From Coptis chinensis (taxonomy: Eukaryota > Streptophyta > Magnoliopsida > Ranunculales > Ranunculaceae), in NCBI GenBank assembly GCA_015680905.1, contig CM027381.1:91289501-91353500 (forward strand): DNA of 64,000 nt, written 5' to 3'. Below, in pieces: positions 1 through 13,641 of the stretch. How positions within the stretch are numbered: the stretch's first letter is position 1; every line of letters starts with the position of its first letter. The notes beneath the pieces were generated by a model that worked only from the letters and a program-made list of their open reading frames with translations, had not been told where the DNA came from and did no database searches. The position numbers were made by a program, and so were the translations under genes.

Positions 1-275
1 AAATGTTTTTCTCGATTTCGAGTAAATGTGGATTGTTCTATTGAAAGATATATGCAATGAGATTCTTAGTATTTGTTTCCTGAGCTTTGTTGTCACTATT
101 TTCATGTGTGTGAGAAGATTGCAACTCAACAGATAGTCTTATTTGGTAGTAGTTTAGTTAAACCACCTGGCCTAGACATAGTCATATTGGTACTTACTCC
201 AATCATATTTCAACTTCGTCTCTAAGCAAGAAATTACTTGATACGACTGAAAAAAAGACAAGGTACGGCACTATA

Positions 276-395
276 AGGGTTAATGTTTATCTTCATACCA
301 ATAGAATCTACCACTAGATAGGGTTAATGTTTATCTTCATACCAATAGAATCTGCAACTAGATTACTATAAGGGTTAATGTTTATCTTCATACGA
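276..395. repeat. Short tandem repeat, about 2.5 units of 44-51 bp
   Basis: The phrase AGGGTTAATGTTTATCTTC begins at 276, 320 and 371, and the first two units continue through near-identical ACCAATAGAATCT tracts. The third unit is partial. The rest of bases 1-760 is AT-rich and shows no coding signal or other structure that I can support. Confidence 0.8.
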
Positions 396-760
396 TTTCT
401 CAGACAATAACAATTACGAATTACGTTCAGAATATAAACTAATTTCAAAGTTTATCTACCACGACTAATGAAATGAAGACTATATTAATGTCAAAGTTTA
501 TCTTATTTAAGAAAGATTTACTTACTAAGTGTTTTGTTCAACATTAAATTCCTATTAGCTACGTTTCTGAGAACAATAGTTTAATTCAAACTCTAATTCA
601 TACTAATACTAAACCTATAAATACAATATCAATATACAATTGTCATTCTTAACCCCTAAACAAAAGAAGGTAAAATCTTAACTAATCTATTTATACTCAA
701 TGAACTACATGCTTTTAACAATATTTTGATATTGTTAATGGTTTACTGAATCGATTTTAA

Positions 761-2990
761 ATGGCAAGGAAGTGCAAAACTTTTGACGAACTGAACCTTA
801 ACTCAGGATTTTGCAAAATAAGAGCACGAGTAAGTAGACTCTGGATATCACGGTTTAAGGAAAGACTCTTTGGAACTGAGATGATATTAATTGATGAAAA
901 GGTAAAATTTATTTGTTTAGGCTATTGAAATTAAAATTCAAGTTTCATTGTTTGATAATTTTAAATGTTTTTGTTGCTACAAATAATTAGCACTATTTTG
1001 ACAAAAACAAAGTTGTTATACTGCTGAGATTTTCAAGATTGTTGACAAGAAAACCAAATTCATGCTAAAATCGATAAAGTTTTGCAAAAGGACTTTGACA
1101 CAAAATTGAAACAAAGAGAAGTTTATTATTTTGAAAATTTTGAGGTAAAGGCAGACTCATTTAAATTTCAACCTGTGAGATTCAACTTCACAATATCATT
1201 CAAAAAAGAAACAGTCGTGACTACTTCAAAGGAAGACACATCAATATTCAGGCACCACAAATTTTCATTTGTTGAATTTGAAGAATTCATGGAGAAAAAA
1301 GATTACTATGTCAAGGCGATCAACACAGTTGGTATATATGTTATTAATTACTTAAAGTTTTGTTTTGTACATGTATTTTTTGTAATAACATTTTCTACTA
1401 AACAGATTTTGTAGGGCTTCTAAAAAAAGTATCAGCTCAAAGCCCATATGGTTTCAGAGATGTTACACTAATGAATGAGAGGTAACATACGAAAAAAAAA
1501 AAAATAATTCGACAATTTTTTTTACAAAATAAATTCTTATTTCTGATCTCTTTTCTCTTTTTGCAGGAACTATGAACTGGATATTGCTCTATGGGGTGAA
1601 GATTCAGAAAAAAATTGATGGACTAAACAATTCTAATGGAATTGTCATAGTCATATTAACGTCACTCTATATGAAAAAAATTGGACGTATGCAAATTATT
1701 CAATAATACTCGATGTTTATATGTCTAATTTTATTATTTTAAAAAACTTAATTTTTATTATTATCTAATTTGACTCCATAGCTGTCTTTAAAGCATCCGT
1801 CACATCAGCAACATAAGTATACTTCAATTTGGATATCCCTCAGTCTAATGAAATGAGAAAGAGGTAAAAATAATCTAATATGTTTATTATTTAATAATTA
1901 ATATATATTGACATATAAATCTAATCTAATGCAGCTTTGAGACCGAAAACATTCAAATAGAGTTTGAGGAACATAAAGAAGGTGAACCTACTTCACTTTT
2001 GGAAGTACTTAGTAAGGACAGAGTCACCATCACTGACCTAATTAAATTAGGCAAGGAAAGATGCAACCAGGTTAGTTTGTAATGTTGGAATTACATAAAA
2101 GACATGCACAAAAAGTTATTTATTTCATTATTTAAATATTGATTTGTAGAAAAAGTCATTCACTTGCAAAGCAAGATTCGTAAAGCTTTTTGGAAATCGT
2201 TGGAACTACAAATCTTGCAAATTTTGTACTGTCAAACATGTGGAAACCGGGGATGAACCATACTGCAAGGAATGTAAAACTACTTACAATGAACCATCTG
2301 AGAGGTAAACAAATTGAATTTTCAAAAAAACATAAAATTTATATATTACTAATCTTCTCAATTATGTTTTCTTTTTATGCACAGGTACTATCTTAAACTT
2401 TGTGTGCAATATGAAACAAATCAAACAGCATTTGTTGTTTTTGGAAATAGAGTAGAATACATAGTGAAACAACCATTTGACAAAATTAAAAAGATGAATT
2501 TAAAAGCGAGTAAATATACAATTATTTAATGATACCAAGTATAATTTTTTGGAAAATATATATTAATGCATTTCAATTTCTATAGTGCAGGGCAATGATT
2601 GGGATGAAATTAAAGGAGAACTAGACAAAAATACTGGAAAGACATACATCTTCAAAGTTGTGATAAACGAGTACAGTACGCATGAAATGTATCCAACATT
2701 TAGTGTAAACAATGTCTTGGAAGAAGAAACTGATAAAGAAAAAACAAAATATATTGACCCAAGAGACGACTTCAGTCATCGAAAGCGGTAATAATCTTTT
2801 AAACTAACTTCCTTTCTGACCGTTGTTCAATTTTATTTTCATATATAAGAAAAACTTACATGTCAAAAATACAGGAAAATGGATCAAATAAAAAAAAAAA
2901 TAAGAACAAAAATCCTACAGATGAGGTCTCACCAACAAAAAGAACCGGAAAGCTCGGAATCACAATGAGCGGATGGGTAATAGGATTTTA
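761..2990 (+). pseudogene. RPA1-like (replication protein A large-subunit-like, DUF223) gene, Helitron-associated, decayed
   Basis: Replication protein A binds single-stranded DNA through OB folds; plant Helitrons often carry RPA-like genes beside their Rep-helicase gene. The start at 761 opens an intact first exon (761-901) reading MARKCKTFDELN then ARVSRLWI, the usual start of plant DUF223/RPA1-like proteins. Further exons follow with matching phase: about 1060-1328 (VYYFENFEVKAD), about 1411-1481 (GLLKKVSAQSPYGFRDV), 1567-1620 (NYELDIALWGEDSE), about 1780-1865 (VYFNLDIPQ), 1934-2070, 2152-2305 (zinc-binding-type cysteines CKFC and CKEC), 2385-2510 and 2588-2789. The gene is broken: an in-frame TAA lies just before VYFNLDIPQ where relatives have a Lys codon, and the frame shifts after the GEDSEK exon and in the cysteine exon. 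Order and content are those of the family, so the family call is firm. Membership in the same Helitron as the Rep pieces downstream is inferred from orientation and spacing. Confidence 0.75.
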
Positions 2991-4593
<1,603 letters not shown>

Positions 4594-4861
4594 TTGTTTT
4601 TTATAGGTGGTCCAAGATATATGGTTCAAAATTATCAGGATGCCATAGCCATTTCCAGATGGGCTGGAACTCCTGATATTTTCACCACATTTACTTGCAA
4701 CCCCAAATGGCCTGAAATTCAAATAGCATTGGACAAGGTTTCTAAGGGACTAAAACCTGAAGATGCCCCTGAAATTGTTGCTCGGGTATTCGAAATAAAA
4801 CTGCATGAGTTAATGACTGATTTGCAACGGCGTAAACATTTTGGTAAAGCTTGGGCAGGTC
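4594..4861 (+). pseudogene. Helitron Rep N-terminal piece (Helitron_like_N)
   Basis: The reading GGPRYMVQNYQDAIAI followed by TFTCNPKWPEIQ is the well-known N-terminal block of plant Helitron Rep-helicase proteins. In relatives it leads directly to a KHFGKxxAG stretch and then to the HUH motif. Here the stretch ends in HFGKAWAG and meets a GT at 4861, which looks like an intron donor. The next block of the protein is found 2.6 kb downstream at about 7440. The upstream part of the Rep protein (before GGPRYM) is not seen, so this is a truncated remnant. Confidence 0.85.
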
Positions 4862-6351
4862 AGACTTTATGTTTAATTCTTTTGCCTATAATTTATAAAA
4901 TGCATAAGCGTAGTTCCATTTGGGATTAACGAACATGTATATATACATTTCAATAATAGTGGTTCATACATAATTAACCCAAAAATATTTGGAATAATGG
5001 GAAACTTAGAATGAAGAAAAAGTGTTATAGTTCAAAGAGTCAATTTGCACCTACTATAGATTTTCAAATCTACCAGTTTAGTAAGCCATCAGTTGGTGGC
5101 ATAAATAAAGGAAACTTAGTACATACCTCTTGCTTGGATCAACACTCCATATTTAACACTAGGCCAGATACGAAATCGACACACATTGAAGATCATATGC
5201 CTCACTTCTTGCTATATCGCTGTGTTGCATTGGATACTTCGTATCCGTTCAATTTACATGTATAAAAAATAAAGAAGGGATCGACTCTAGACTCCATTCC
5301 GTGAATTTAGCATTGGAACTATACCAAAACACAACAACATCCTTAATCCCCTAAAAGCTTAATACTGAATAGAATTGATCAAATGTGTACCAAACACAAC
5401 TTAGTAAGAAATCTTGAAGACGCAACAACCAATAAAACTCTTGGTCTATACTAATTTGTTTTACTATTGTCTACGTTTAGTTTGCACGAATTGGTGAGGA
5501 TATAAACAAAGTCCTGGGAAGCATTTTGTTCTGGTGTTTGGTAATGGTTAAAAATGAGATGGATATAGACAGAAAACATAACAAGCAATAAAATACAAGT
5601 AGAAAATAAAACCATCAAATCTTACCACAGCTTGATATCAAACAATGGATCACTTTAGCTCAGAAAAAAGAAGCAACCTGAAAGAAAAGGCCCCATGCTA
5701 ATCACTTAAATTAAACTTAAGAAAAATCATAGTAACAAGAAGCTGTAAAGGATAAGAAAAAACATATAAAAGGAGCTGGCAAAAAACATACCTTTGAGGG
5801 GGTTGGTAAAGTAATGAAGAGAAGATAATGTTGGGATAGATGAGAGCATGTCTCCTTTCTTCAAACCTTCTCTCTCTGCTCTCTTCTCGATATGATATCT
5901 CCTTTTCTTGACTTTGCTGCTGCTGCTGCTAAAACACCGGCCCTTTGTTCAACGAGATATCTGCAGAGACAGGGAGATTTAAGCTATTTATCAAAGATTC
6001 TAAGACAAAAGATGTGTGCAAGTCAATGCTATGTACAATCCTGAGAAATGTGTATTTGTTATTAGATGTCTCTTCTCTTTAAATAGATTCTGCCTTCAGT
6101 ATATTTTGTAAAATAAGGTTAACCTTTGAGAAGCTTCCTTTCATCGCATTAACCGAGATATAATGTAAATAATAGTTGCCGCCACTGATATGGGGCTCCT
6201 CCTGTAAACAAGAAAAGAAACAGATCAGCTTTACATTTGAGGCAAAACATTGGTTAAAAACCACAACAAGAACAGTTCAATAAAACGAGGCAAATAAGCA
6301 GATAAATGAAACCTGCAAAGTGCAATAGATTTATTCCAGCCGAACATCACA
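4862..6351. other. Expanded intron of the Helitron Rep piece, first part
   Basis: No gene is recognised on the plus strand. On the minus strand a short stretch at about 6125-6205 reads EEPHISGGNYYLHYISVNAM after an AG acceptor and may be a captured exon of unknown origin. A run of CTG units (poly-Gln or poly-Ser type) lies near 5920-5935. Confidence 0.35.
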
Positions 6352-6790
6352 TGTGAACCTAATATGCTGTGATTGGATGATTACTATTTGTCTCGAATTT
6401 CTATGAGAATGTAGACAAGTGTACCTTAGCTCCGTTTACTTTTGTGATCCTCATTCTCTTATTAATATATTCTATTTACCAGTTATAAATAAAATAAAAT
6501 AAGAAAAACCAGTGCTACCTTATATCAAGCTCCTCGATTTCGAACCGCTTCTTGAAAGCGGCTTTAACAGATTGATTTGCCATGCCAAGATGAACTACCT
6601 CAAATAATGTAGGTAGAGTTGTCTGTATAGTCAGAAGAGGGGCCAATAGGACCAGTAACAGCATGAGGGCTGCAAGCAAATACAAAAATAATTGTCAGTA
6701 TATGTATGTAATCACGCAAATCATGAAATTATTTAGAGAATTTGGACAAATTCTAATGAGCAGATGATAAGAAGAGGACATAAATTTCAA
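6352..6790. repeat. Duplicated 0.44-kb segment, copy 2
   Basis: Direct repeat of 3958-4399. It contains the second exon of the DUF4079-like fragment on the minus strand. The two copies lie on either side of the first Rep piece. Confidence 0.9.
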
Positions 6791-7070
6791 AGAAAAGCGG
6801 TGCGTTGGACAAAGTGACAAACTAAGACATGATTATAACTGTACTCAAGTTACTAGACATCTTAGGTATCGAAAATAAGATGAATTGATATCAGTACAAG
6901 AACAAACAGATGAGGGATAAGCCTTGAGGTCACCTCTCAAATATAGGTTTATCAGATGTAAGTAAAGATGTCACTCCACCAGTTGCCCTGGGAGCAAAGA
7001 AGACAAACATTCCAGCTAGAAGCTTTGGATGCAGATCTTTTGCATTGGCTTTCTCCTCCTGAAACGAAAG
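6550..7070 (-). pseudogene. Captured fragment of a DUF4079-like membrane protein gene
   Basis: Two exons on the minus strand are flanked by consensus splice sites. The upstream one (about 7060-6939) reads HPKLLAGMFVFFAP, then ATGGVTSLLTSDKPIFE, between a TTTCAG acceptor and a GTGACC donor. The next (about 6671-6555) begins PHAVTGPIG and continues, one base out of frame, as LLTIQTTLPTLFE. Sequences of the form KPIFE-SPHAVTG with a following hydrophobic helix are known to me from DUF4079 proteins of plastids and cyanobacteria. No start, end or flanking exon is visible, and the frame slip argues against function. The orientation is opposite to the Rep gene, as is common for captured fragments. 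The family name is from memory. Confidence 0.5.
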
Positions 7071-7439
7071 GCGATTAGATATAAGAATGAAACTGGAACT
7101 AAATGACAAAGTTATATCAAGAGCTGATGGTGACCGATACAAAAAATATGTACAAATACTGGACGACTTACCATATCATCTGAGTACCGTATCCGGAACC
7201 CTAAATACGTTCCATAACCATCCAACTAAAATTAGTTAGCAGCTATCTAACGAATTCAAAACTAACATGACCATCATAATAATCACTAAGCCATGTCAGT
7301 AATGACCATCAAAAATTCGTTAGAGCATATAATCTGTTCCGAAGCAATAATAATATTCTTTTGTACACCAAAGTTTCTACTCAATTTGTTTTTCCAAGTT
7401 TTGACTATGCCAGAGAAATAATACTTTCCAACTTTTGTT

Positions 7440-8530
7440 ATGCAACAATATACACAATAGAGTTTCAGAAGAGGGGTTTACCACACGCTCATATATTGCT
7501 TTTCTTGGATAATGGTGCCAAGCCAAAGACCCCTACTCAGATCAATAAGTTAATATCAGCAGAGCTTCCAGCCCGAAGATAAAGTTGCATATGAAGCAGA
7601 TCCACACGGTTTATGATACATGGGCCCCTGTGGAGATTTAAATTCAAGATCGCCATGTATGTTGGAAAATAAGTGCTCTAGACACTATCCTAAGGCCTTT
7701 TCCAGTGAGACTTCTATTGATCACAATGACTTCACCGTTTATAGGAGAAGAAATAATGGTCGTAAAGTCACGGTTAAAGTTTTTGATAAAACTGAAGAAC
7801 TGGACAATAGGTGGGTGATACCACATAATGTCGATTTGTGTGTGAAATTTCAAGCGCACATAAATGTTGAGCACTGTAATAAGGTGAGGTCGATCAAATA
7901 TCTTTTCAAGTATATTAACAAGGGCAAAGACAGAGCCACTGCCATTATTATCAAAAATGTCGCGACAGATTTAGGCACAGGGAAACAAACCATTAGAGAT
8001 GTAGACGAAGTTGAATATTTTCTTGATTTTCGTTATCTTTCTGCTTCTGAAGCATGTTGGAGGTTATTGAATTTTGAAATTCAATACAGAAACCCAAGCG
8101 TAGAAAGGTTGTCATTCCATCTTGAAGGAGAGCAAATGGTCTATTACAGTGATAAAGATCTACCAGAAGAAGTCATAGAGCGCGAGAATGTATCAAAGAC
8201 AAAGTTTACAGAGTGGCTTAAAGCAAATGCCATGTACCCGTCTGCTAGAGAACTTACTTATATGGATTTTCCAACTAAATGGGTTTGGCAAACCAAAAGT
8301 AAAGAGTGGACTCCAAGAAAAGGTGGTGGTAAAAAAAAAATCGGCCGTGTCTACTATGCTCACCCTACATCAGGAGAAAGATTTTCCTTGCGGATATTGC
8401 TTAATATTGTCAAAGGCCCTAGAAGCTTTGAAGAGATCAGAACATTAAATGGAACTATTTATCCTACTTTTAAAGCGGCATGTCAGGTAACTTATAAAAT
8501 GAATGCTCCAAAAAATTTAAAATATTTTCA
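7440..8530 (+). pseudogene. Helitron Rep domain with HUH and two-tyrosine motifs, helicase missing
   Basis: Rep nucleases start rolling-circle transposition by cutting one strand with paired tyrosines. At about 7455-7530 the frame reads YTIEFQKRGLPHAHILLFL, which holds the HUH metal-binding motif (HAH). After a short frame break near 7580 an open frame (7620-8537) carries CG-LNSRSPCM, NKCSRHYPK, and YLFKYINKGKD with the two catalytic tyrosines at residues 94 and 98. It continues to YPTFKAACQ, where relatives proceed to the linker and then the helicase. No helicase motifs (GKT Walker A, DE) follow within the next kilobases, so the element is 3'-truncated or rearranged. HUH and Tyr residues are preserved, but the broken frame and missing helicase make it a fossil. 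Confidence 0.88.
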
Positions 8531-8539
8531 TAATTAGAG

Positions 8540-9560
8540 ACACATCTATTATGCATGTATATTATTTGAGTATCTAAAGGCAATTATGAAGAGGGAATGG
8601 GAAAACAAATAGTGGTTTTTAAAAGTAGGTGAGTTATTGTTTTGTTGCTTTAAGTAATTATTTCATTGAACTATCTTTTTCAGTTGAGGTTTTTTAATAA
8701 TTCTACCTATCTTTGTCGCTATTATGCATTGGTTTGAACATGACTCGACAAACCACGTTTCAAAACTACTTAATGGAACATGTAGAAGTTTCTAATCAAG
8801 ATTCAAGAGGAAAAAACCGCCGGCATTGACCAAATACGCAACTTATGATGGATATGATGATGTTTAGATATCACCTTACACTCCTATAATATTACTTATC
8901 AGTATCCACCTAACCCTCCTATTTTTGTCAGCACTCAACAGGCACAAATATACAACTTAGCAAAAAACTGACAAAAATATTGGTAAAGTAAGATAGAATC
9001 ACAAACCATTCTCCAACCTAAATCTTAGGACGAAAAAAATTCGAAATGGATTTGGAATATAGAAAATACCCGAGTAATTGAAAATTTGAGAACATATCTA
9101 ATCAATACAGTTTGGTCTAAATTAAAGCCATCCTACTGGAACTGGATTATACAGAAAGAGCACAAAATACACTTCCAAATTAATAATAAAAATGTGAATG
9201 ACACAACTTTGTTGGTTCAGCTTTTCCACATACAAAGCTAGAAGTACCTTATCCATCAATACATTACCTATGTTGCATCATCTGCCTTTCAAAGCTATTC
9301 TAGATTTCCTTTTTAGAATTTCTCCATTTTCTTCTACTTGGATCCGATGTATTGTTTTCTCATCAAGAGCTGACCAGCAGTCCTCATAGAAATATGGCAA
9401 GTGGGTCAACTTTAACTTGCATTCATGGCAAACAGCTAACATTCATGATTTTCAATGAATTACCACGTAGTCCCCTATACAAACAACAAGAACTTAAGAA
9501 GTCAGATTACGCATAATGCCCATTCTGAGTAAGGCAAATTTGAGTGGCAAAAATGCAAAC
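8540..9560. other. Spacer after the Rep remnant
   Basis: At 8560-8600 a scrap resembles the coiled-coil tail found at 18,430-18,465 (LKAI-KRE). A minus-strand open stretch at about 9290-9390 reads HRIQVEENGEILKRKSRIAL and may be a captured exon that I cannot identify. Nothing else is seen. Confidence 0.3.
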
Positions 9561-9632
9561 AGGTATTGTAACACTTCATTCCAATATATTAGCCTTGGAA
9601 TTTCACCAGTTAGCTGGTTCATAGAAAGGTCA
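9561..9632 (-). pseudogene. Captured single LRR exon of an ERECTA-type receptor kinase
   Basis: On the minus strand a stretch of exactly 72 nt between a TTGCAG acceptor and a GTTTGC donor encodes DLSMNQLTGEIP followed by RLIYWNEVLQYL. ERECTA-family kinases have many 72-nt LRR exons, and the phrase IPRLIYWNEVLQYL is characteristic of ERECTA. No other ERECTA exon is seen nearby, so this is one exon with scraps of its introns, captured into the Helitron region. A lone exon cannot make the receptor. Confidence 0.75.
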
Positions 9633-9838
9633 CTGCAACAGATAGAGAAGCAAATATAAGAAATTGCAAACAGTAATTATGGAAACAACACAGTATCTGG
9701 TCTTTATGGTCATGTTGCAGAAACAACAAATAAAACCTCTGCCTACATCCATGACCTTTAAAAGTTTAAAGTGTTTCAGGTAGGAGGGACATAATTCTGC
9801 CTACATCCATGATCTTATAAGTGTACGAAAATGCCTAC

Positions 9839-10172
9839 CTCGAAAAAGGTGTCACCGTATCTTGAAAAGTTAAGGTCTGCAGATTCGTTGCTCTTGGCTG
9901 TAAGTTCCTGTATATAGAATACCCTTGGTCAAACATACGATAACTACTGAATTACAAAATGTGTTTTAAAACCACCCAAAGACAATAATAGAAAGCATAT
10001 GCTCATGTCATGCACTAAACCTTAAAAATAGTTATATCAATTAAAATCAGAATAATAGGAACTCACCAAATCACCAGCATTATCCAGATATACCCGAACA
10101 ACTGCATCTGCAAATGCGGCAGGGTCCAGAGGAGCTGCTATATTCCATTTGCGGGTCTTGATCCGCGTGCCA
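9839..10172 (-). pseudogene. Captured two-exon fragment of an eIF5-mimic (BZW/W2-domain) protein gene
   Basis: The minus-strand exon 10172-10067 reads RKWNIAAPLDPAAFADAVV then YLDNAGDL. After an intron with GTGAGT donor and TACAG acceptor, the exon 9907-9839 reads ELTAKSNESADLNFSRYGD then TFFEV. This matches the N-terminal part of plant basic-leucine-zipper-and-W2-domain (5MP/BZW-like) proteins, translation regulators that mimic eIF5. Exon phase and splice sites are preserved, so it was copied from genomic DNA and not from mRNA. The start exon and the W2 domain are missing. It is the clearest sign of gene capture in this mosaic. Confidence 0.85.
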
Positions 10173-10329
10173 CTAAATATACAAGAAAAAAAAAACACAG
10201 TAAATCATTACCTAATTTGAAAAACGAAAACATATAAAGAACAACCAAAAAACATTAATATAGTCACTTCTATCTACTCCGACTCACGCCATAACTCTAA
10301 CCATGGGACACATCATTCTTGAGAAGCAA

Positions 10330-11300
10330 TAGAAGACTCACCATTAGATTGTTCTGAATCTGAAATGCCAACCATCTTCTGAATTGAATCAACATCCCCA
10401 GCTTCAGAGAGCGTGTGTGTCCGAAGAGTAACTGCGTCCTTGCTCCGCATGAGAAAATTATAGATCAATATAGATAACCTAGGATGGCTCAATTAGATTG
10501 TACAAGAGTTGCAGCAAAGGACCATACTCTGTAACTCCAAATATCTCCTTGATGATTAAGGAGCTCTCCTTGAACGAATTCGGCGGTGATCCACCAACAA
10601 AAGAATCGAGTTCAATATGTGATATACACAGAAGATGCTTTTCAGTTCAATGTCGTCCAAAATAAACTAAATCAAGCAACTCAAGAATGAAAACCAAGAT
10701 TCAATATCCACGACGGAGTGTGGCTTTGAACACAGCTTGAGCACATTTACTTAGAATGAGTCGTTAGGGGAATCTAACTACAAGCAAATGACATCTCTAC
10801 CCAAGGACCAAACTATTAATTAAAATTTCAACTACTATGGTCTATGGCCAAATTGATAGAGTCCAATAAGTTTTATCAATATAATTACAAACTTCAAAAG
10901 CCAGATGTATTCACACAGTTACCTCATATAGATAAAATATCTTCCCAAAGAGTGCATGCACAGCAAGTTTTCTCTTAAAACCCTTCTCTGAGTATCCTAA
11001 AATATCAATGACAACTGGATCTGAAATGGATAGCAAGTTGTGATCAGAACACCATTACAATAATCCTTGAGCATTCATGTTATTATGTCACCCTTACTAA
11101 ATTCTGAAGTAAATCATCTTTTTATATGAGATACTTCTGTTAAGATATCCAACAACATTTCTTCATTTCATTAAATCAAACTTATTTACTGATACCGTCT
11201 GACGTATTCTATTGTCTACCGTCAAACCATATACCAGGTGTTTTCTTCACTTTTCCAGGATTTTTCATATTTTCAACAGATGGGTTCACCTTAACAAGTT
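10330..11300 (-). pseudogene. Possible captured exons of unidentified genes
   Basis: Three minus-strand open stretches have the look of exons, but I do not recognise them. They are about 10,450-10,335 (DAVTLRTHTLSEAGDVDSI), about 10,620-10,510 (DSFVGGSPPNSFKESS) and about 11,035-10,920 (DPVVIDILGYSEKGFKRKL, ending before a GTAACT donor). A fourth at about 11,330-11,225 reads PAELVKVNPSVENMKN. They could come from one or several genes. The surrounding sequence is AT-rich. Confidence 0.35.
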
Positions 11301-11339
11301 CAGCCGGTAACATCATATTCCAAAACAACATCCCGCATT

Positions 11340-12108
11340 TGATGATTCTATATCTCCATTTTGTGCCAAACACAATAAGTGGTATCATATTGGTCGGTGA
11401 TCACAACTCACTAGAAAGAATAATGATACGTACAGCCATACCCCAAGTATACCATTCAAAATAATATACTACAAAACAAAAATGTACCGACCCCTTTTCA
11501 AATCTTTGTCTCTTATAAACAATAGGGTAGCCAAGTAGGATAGTACATTAAAGAACAAAGTATTATACCTGATATTTGTTTGATATGCCTATATAGTTTC
11601 TCTTAATACGTAAAGATGCAAATGTTGTTAAATGCAAATGGAAAGGTGGTTGAGATAACCACGGTAATACAAGTTAGAAAGTTCATACGTGGAGGGGCGG
11701 GGGGCATCAAAACACTAATCCACTTAGTGCACCCAAAAGTACAACACAGAGTAGTGGGTGAATTCAATATACAAATTTTAAATTATTTACAGCTTGCAAC
11801 TTCATAAAGCTGTTACATTTTTTCAATACAGAGGGATATGGCCCCTTATTGATGTACTTTACCAAGCTGTGAAGGTGAATAGATTCTCCATAAGTTTATA
11901 TTTGTACGTTGTATTTACATCTCCTTTGATCAGTGTAGCATACAATATTTATGTCCTTCAATTTGGTGCATTGTTAAATTTAAGTTTAATAGCTATATAT
12001 CTCACGCTTTGGTTCAGCACTCTGTCCTTCATAGAAGGTTACAGTTAATGCAGTAATATCCATTTCAGTGGTGAAGTGCCAATTTGAAACATAAACTAAC
12101 ATTTTGGT
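11340..12108. other. Spacer without recognised genes
   Basis: Short open frames exist but none resembles a known family or has supporting splice sites. Confidence 0.4.
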
Positions 12109-12335
12109 TAATCAGGGTGGTTAGGGATCAAAAAGCGGCGCAGCCTACTCCAAGAGGCTGCATTGGTGGCAGTTCGGAGAGGGCATGGTTCTATCCTTCA
12201 GTCAGACATAGATGATGTTGTTGACCACTTAACTGTGGGACCAAAGCGTATAGGGATTGAGTTGGGTCATCAAGGGCAATGTCGTAGAGCAACTACTGAG
12301 GTTGGAACTGCAATGACATCTTATTTACTAAAGGC
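12109..12335 (+). pseudogene. Captured fragment of a plastid FtsHi protease-like gene (FtsHi5 type)
   Basis: The frame reads EAALVAVRRGHGSILQSDI, then DDVVDHLTVGPKRIG, then GHQGQCRRATTEVG. This is the region after the AAA domain of the FtsH-like inactive proteases of the chloroplast envelope; the GQCRRATTEVG phrase fits FtsHi5 (EMB2458). Only about 75 codons are present. Downstream (about 12,390-12,500) another frame reads VTIEDFLKSKSQEGVRGLL, which I do not recognise. It is a fragment on the plus strand, unlike the neighbouring captured pieces. Confidence 0.72.
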
Positions 12336-12519
12336 GCTTGATTTATATTACTGGTTGGACAATGTACAACAAAGTCTGATTAGTTCGAGATGTTGCTTTT
12401 GGATCAGATGTCACAATAGAGGATTTTCTCAAGTCCAAGTCGCAGGAAGGTGTGAGGGGGCTGCTTTTGATATGGGATGATCCTACTTCAAGAAGCATCT
12501 TGGGTTTGGATTCATGATT

Positions 12520-13640
12520 GTACCCGAACTTCACTGCCTGAGGAAGATCTCCTGGAATAGCAAGGAAGTATACGGTCTAATTCCCAGGCCTACATAACGA
12601 CTTATTCTACCAAAAAAATCCTATCTATACTTAACTTCCTAAACAAACATATCTAATAAGAATCCTATTAATACTAAACTTCTAATGACATAATAAAACC
12701 TAAACAACCTATATATATAAAAAAAACCCATGATCCTCCTAACAAAAAACAAAAAACAAAGATAAACTTTCAGTTTTTTTCTTTTAGTCTGATTTACATT
12801 AGTTTAACATATATAACTGAGTTCTTTTTCTTTTTTTCATTGCATGCAATAGAAGATATTCAATCAAGGCTTCAGAAAGAGTTAACAAAAATGGATAAGG
12901 TAAACTATTTCTTTTCCAGTATCTTATTTAATAATTTTGTTGATTTCTCTTTTATGATTCAACTGATGATAATATTAAAGTTTAAACACATGAGATATTA
13001 GCGTAAGCCTGTAACGGTTTGTTTTTTTATGATTCTTTTAATTCAAAATTTTATTAAACTATATTGAACTTAAGACCTGTATTAGTGTAACAACTACTCA
13101 CTATTAATTGTTCTTGGAACCCCTCTTACCCCTCCTCTTTATAATTCTTCTCAATATTGTGAAATCAGTGGGACTGGGGGAGAGACAAGTCTCGAGTTGA
13201 AGCTATTGAGTCAATCAATCCAGCACAACAATTATTGATGAAATTATATGAAATATAAGAGCAGACCAAAGGAGAACATATCAACTTTCAAATCATCCAT
13301 ATGCTTTAAAATTTATTTCAAGGGGGAAAGGTGTGTGTGTATAAGGTACAGTATAGTATATATATGTAACTAGAGTATAAGAAAATGCATGTTTTTATAT
13401 CAAAATTATGTAATGTTGGAACCAAATTTAGTGGTATATATATACCTGCAGTTATTCACTATAGCCCACTTTGACACACATTTGGTATCCTCCCACAAAG
13501 CCTACAAAACAGTAAAAGATCCATCAATAAAACAAAACCTAAAATTTACATGTTCTAAAAATACCAAATTACTATATGCCCTGACAATGGTGAGACTGTA
13601 TATTTCTGGATAATATAAACTAATGTAATTTTTAAAATGC
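12520..13640. other. AT-rich spacer
   Basis: It holds short stretches such as SRVEAIESINPAQQLLMKLYEI near 13,180-13,255, which look like helical coding scraps but match nothing I know. No complete gene is visible. Confidence 0.3.
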
Positions 13641-13641
13641 A

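Noticed and set aside
12163-12480. 105-codon plus-strand frame taken as a gene
   Set aside because: Only its first part is an FtsHi fragment. The rest is out of the family frame and the start Met is internal to the homology.
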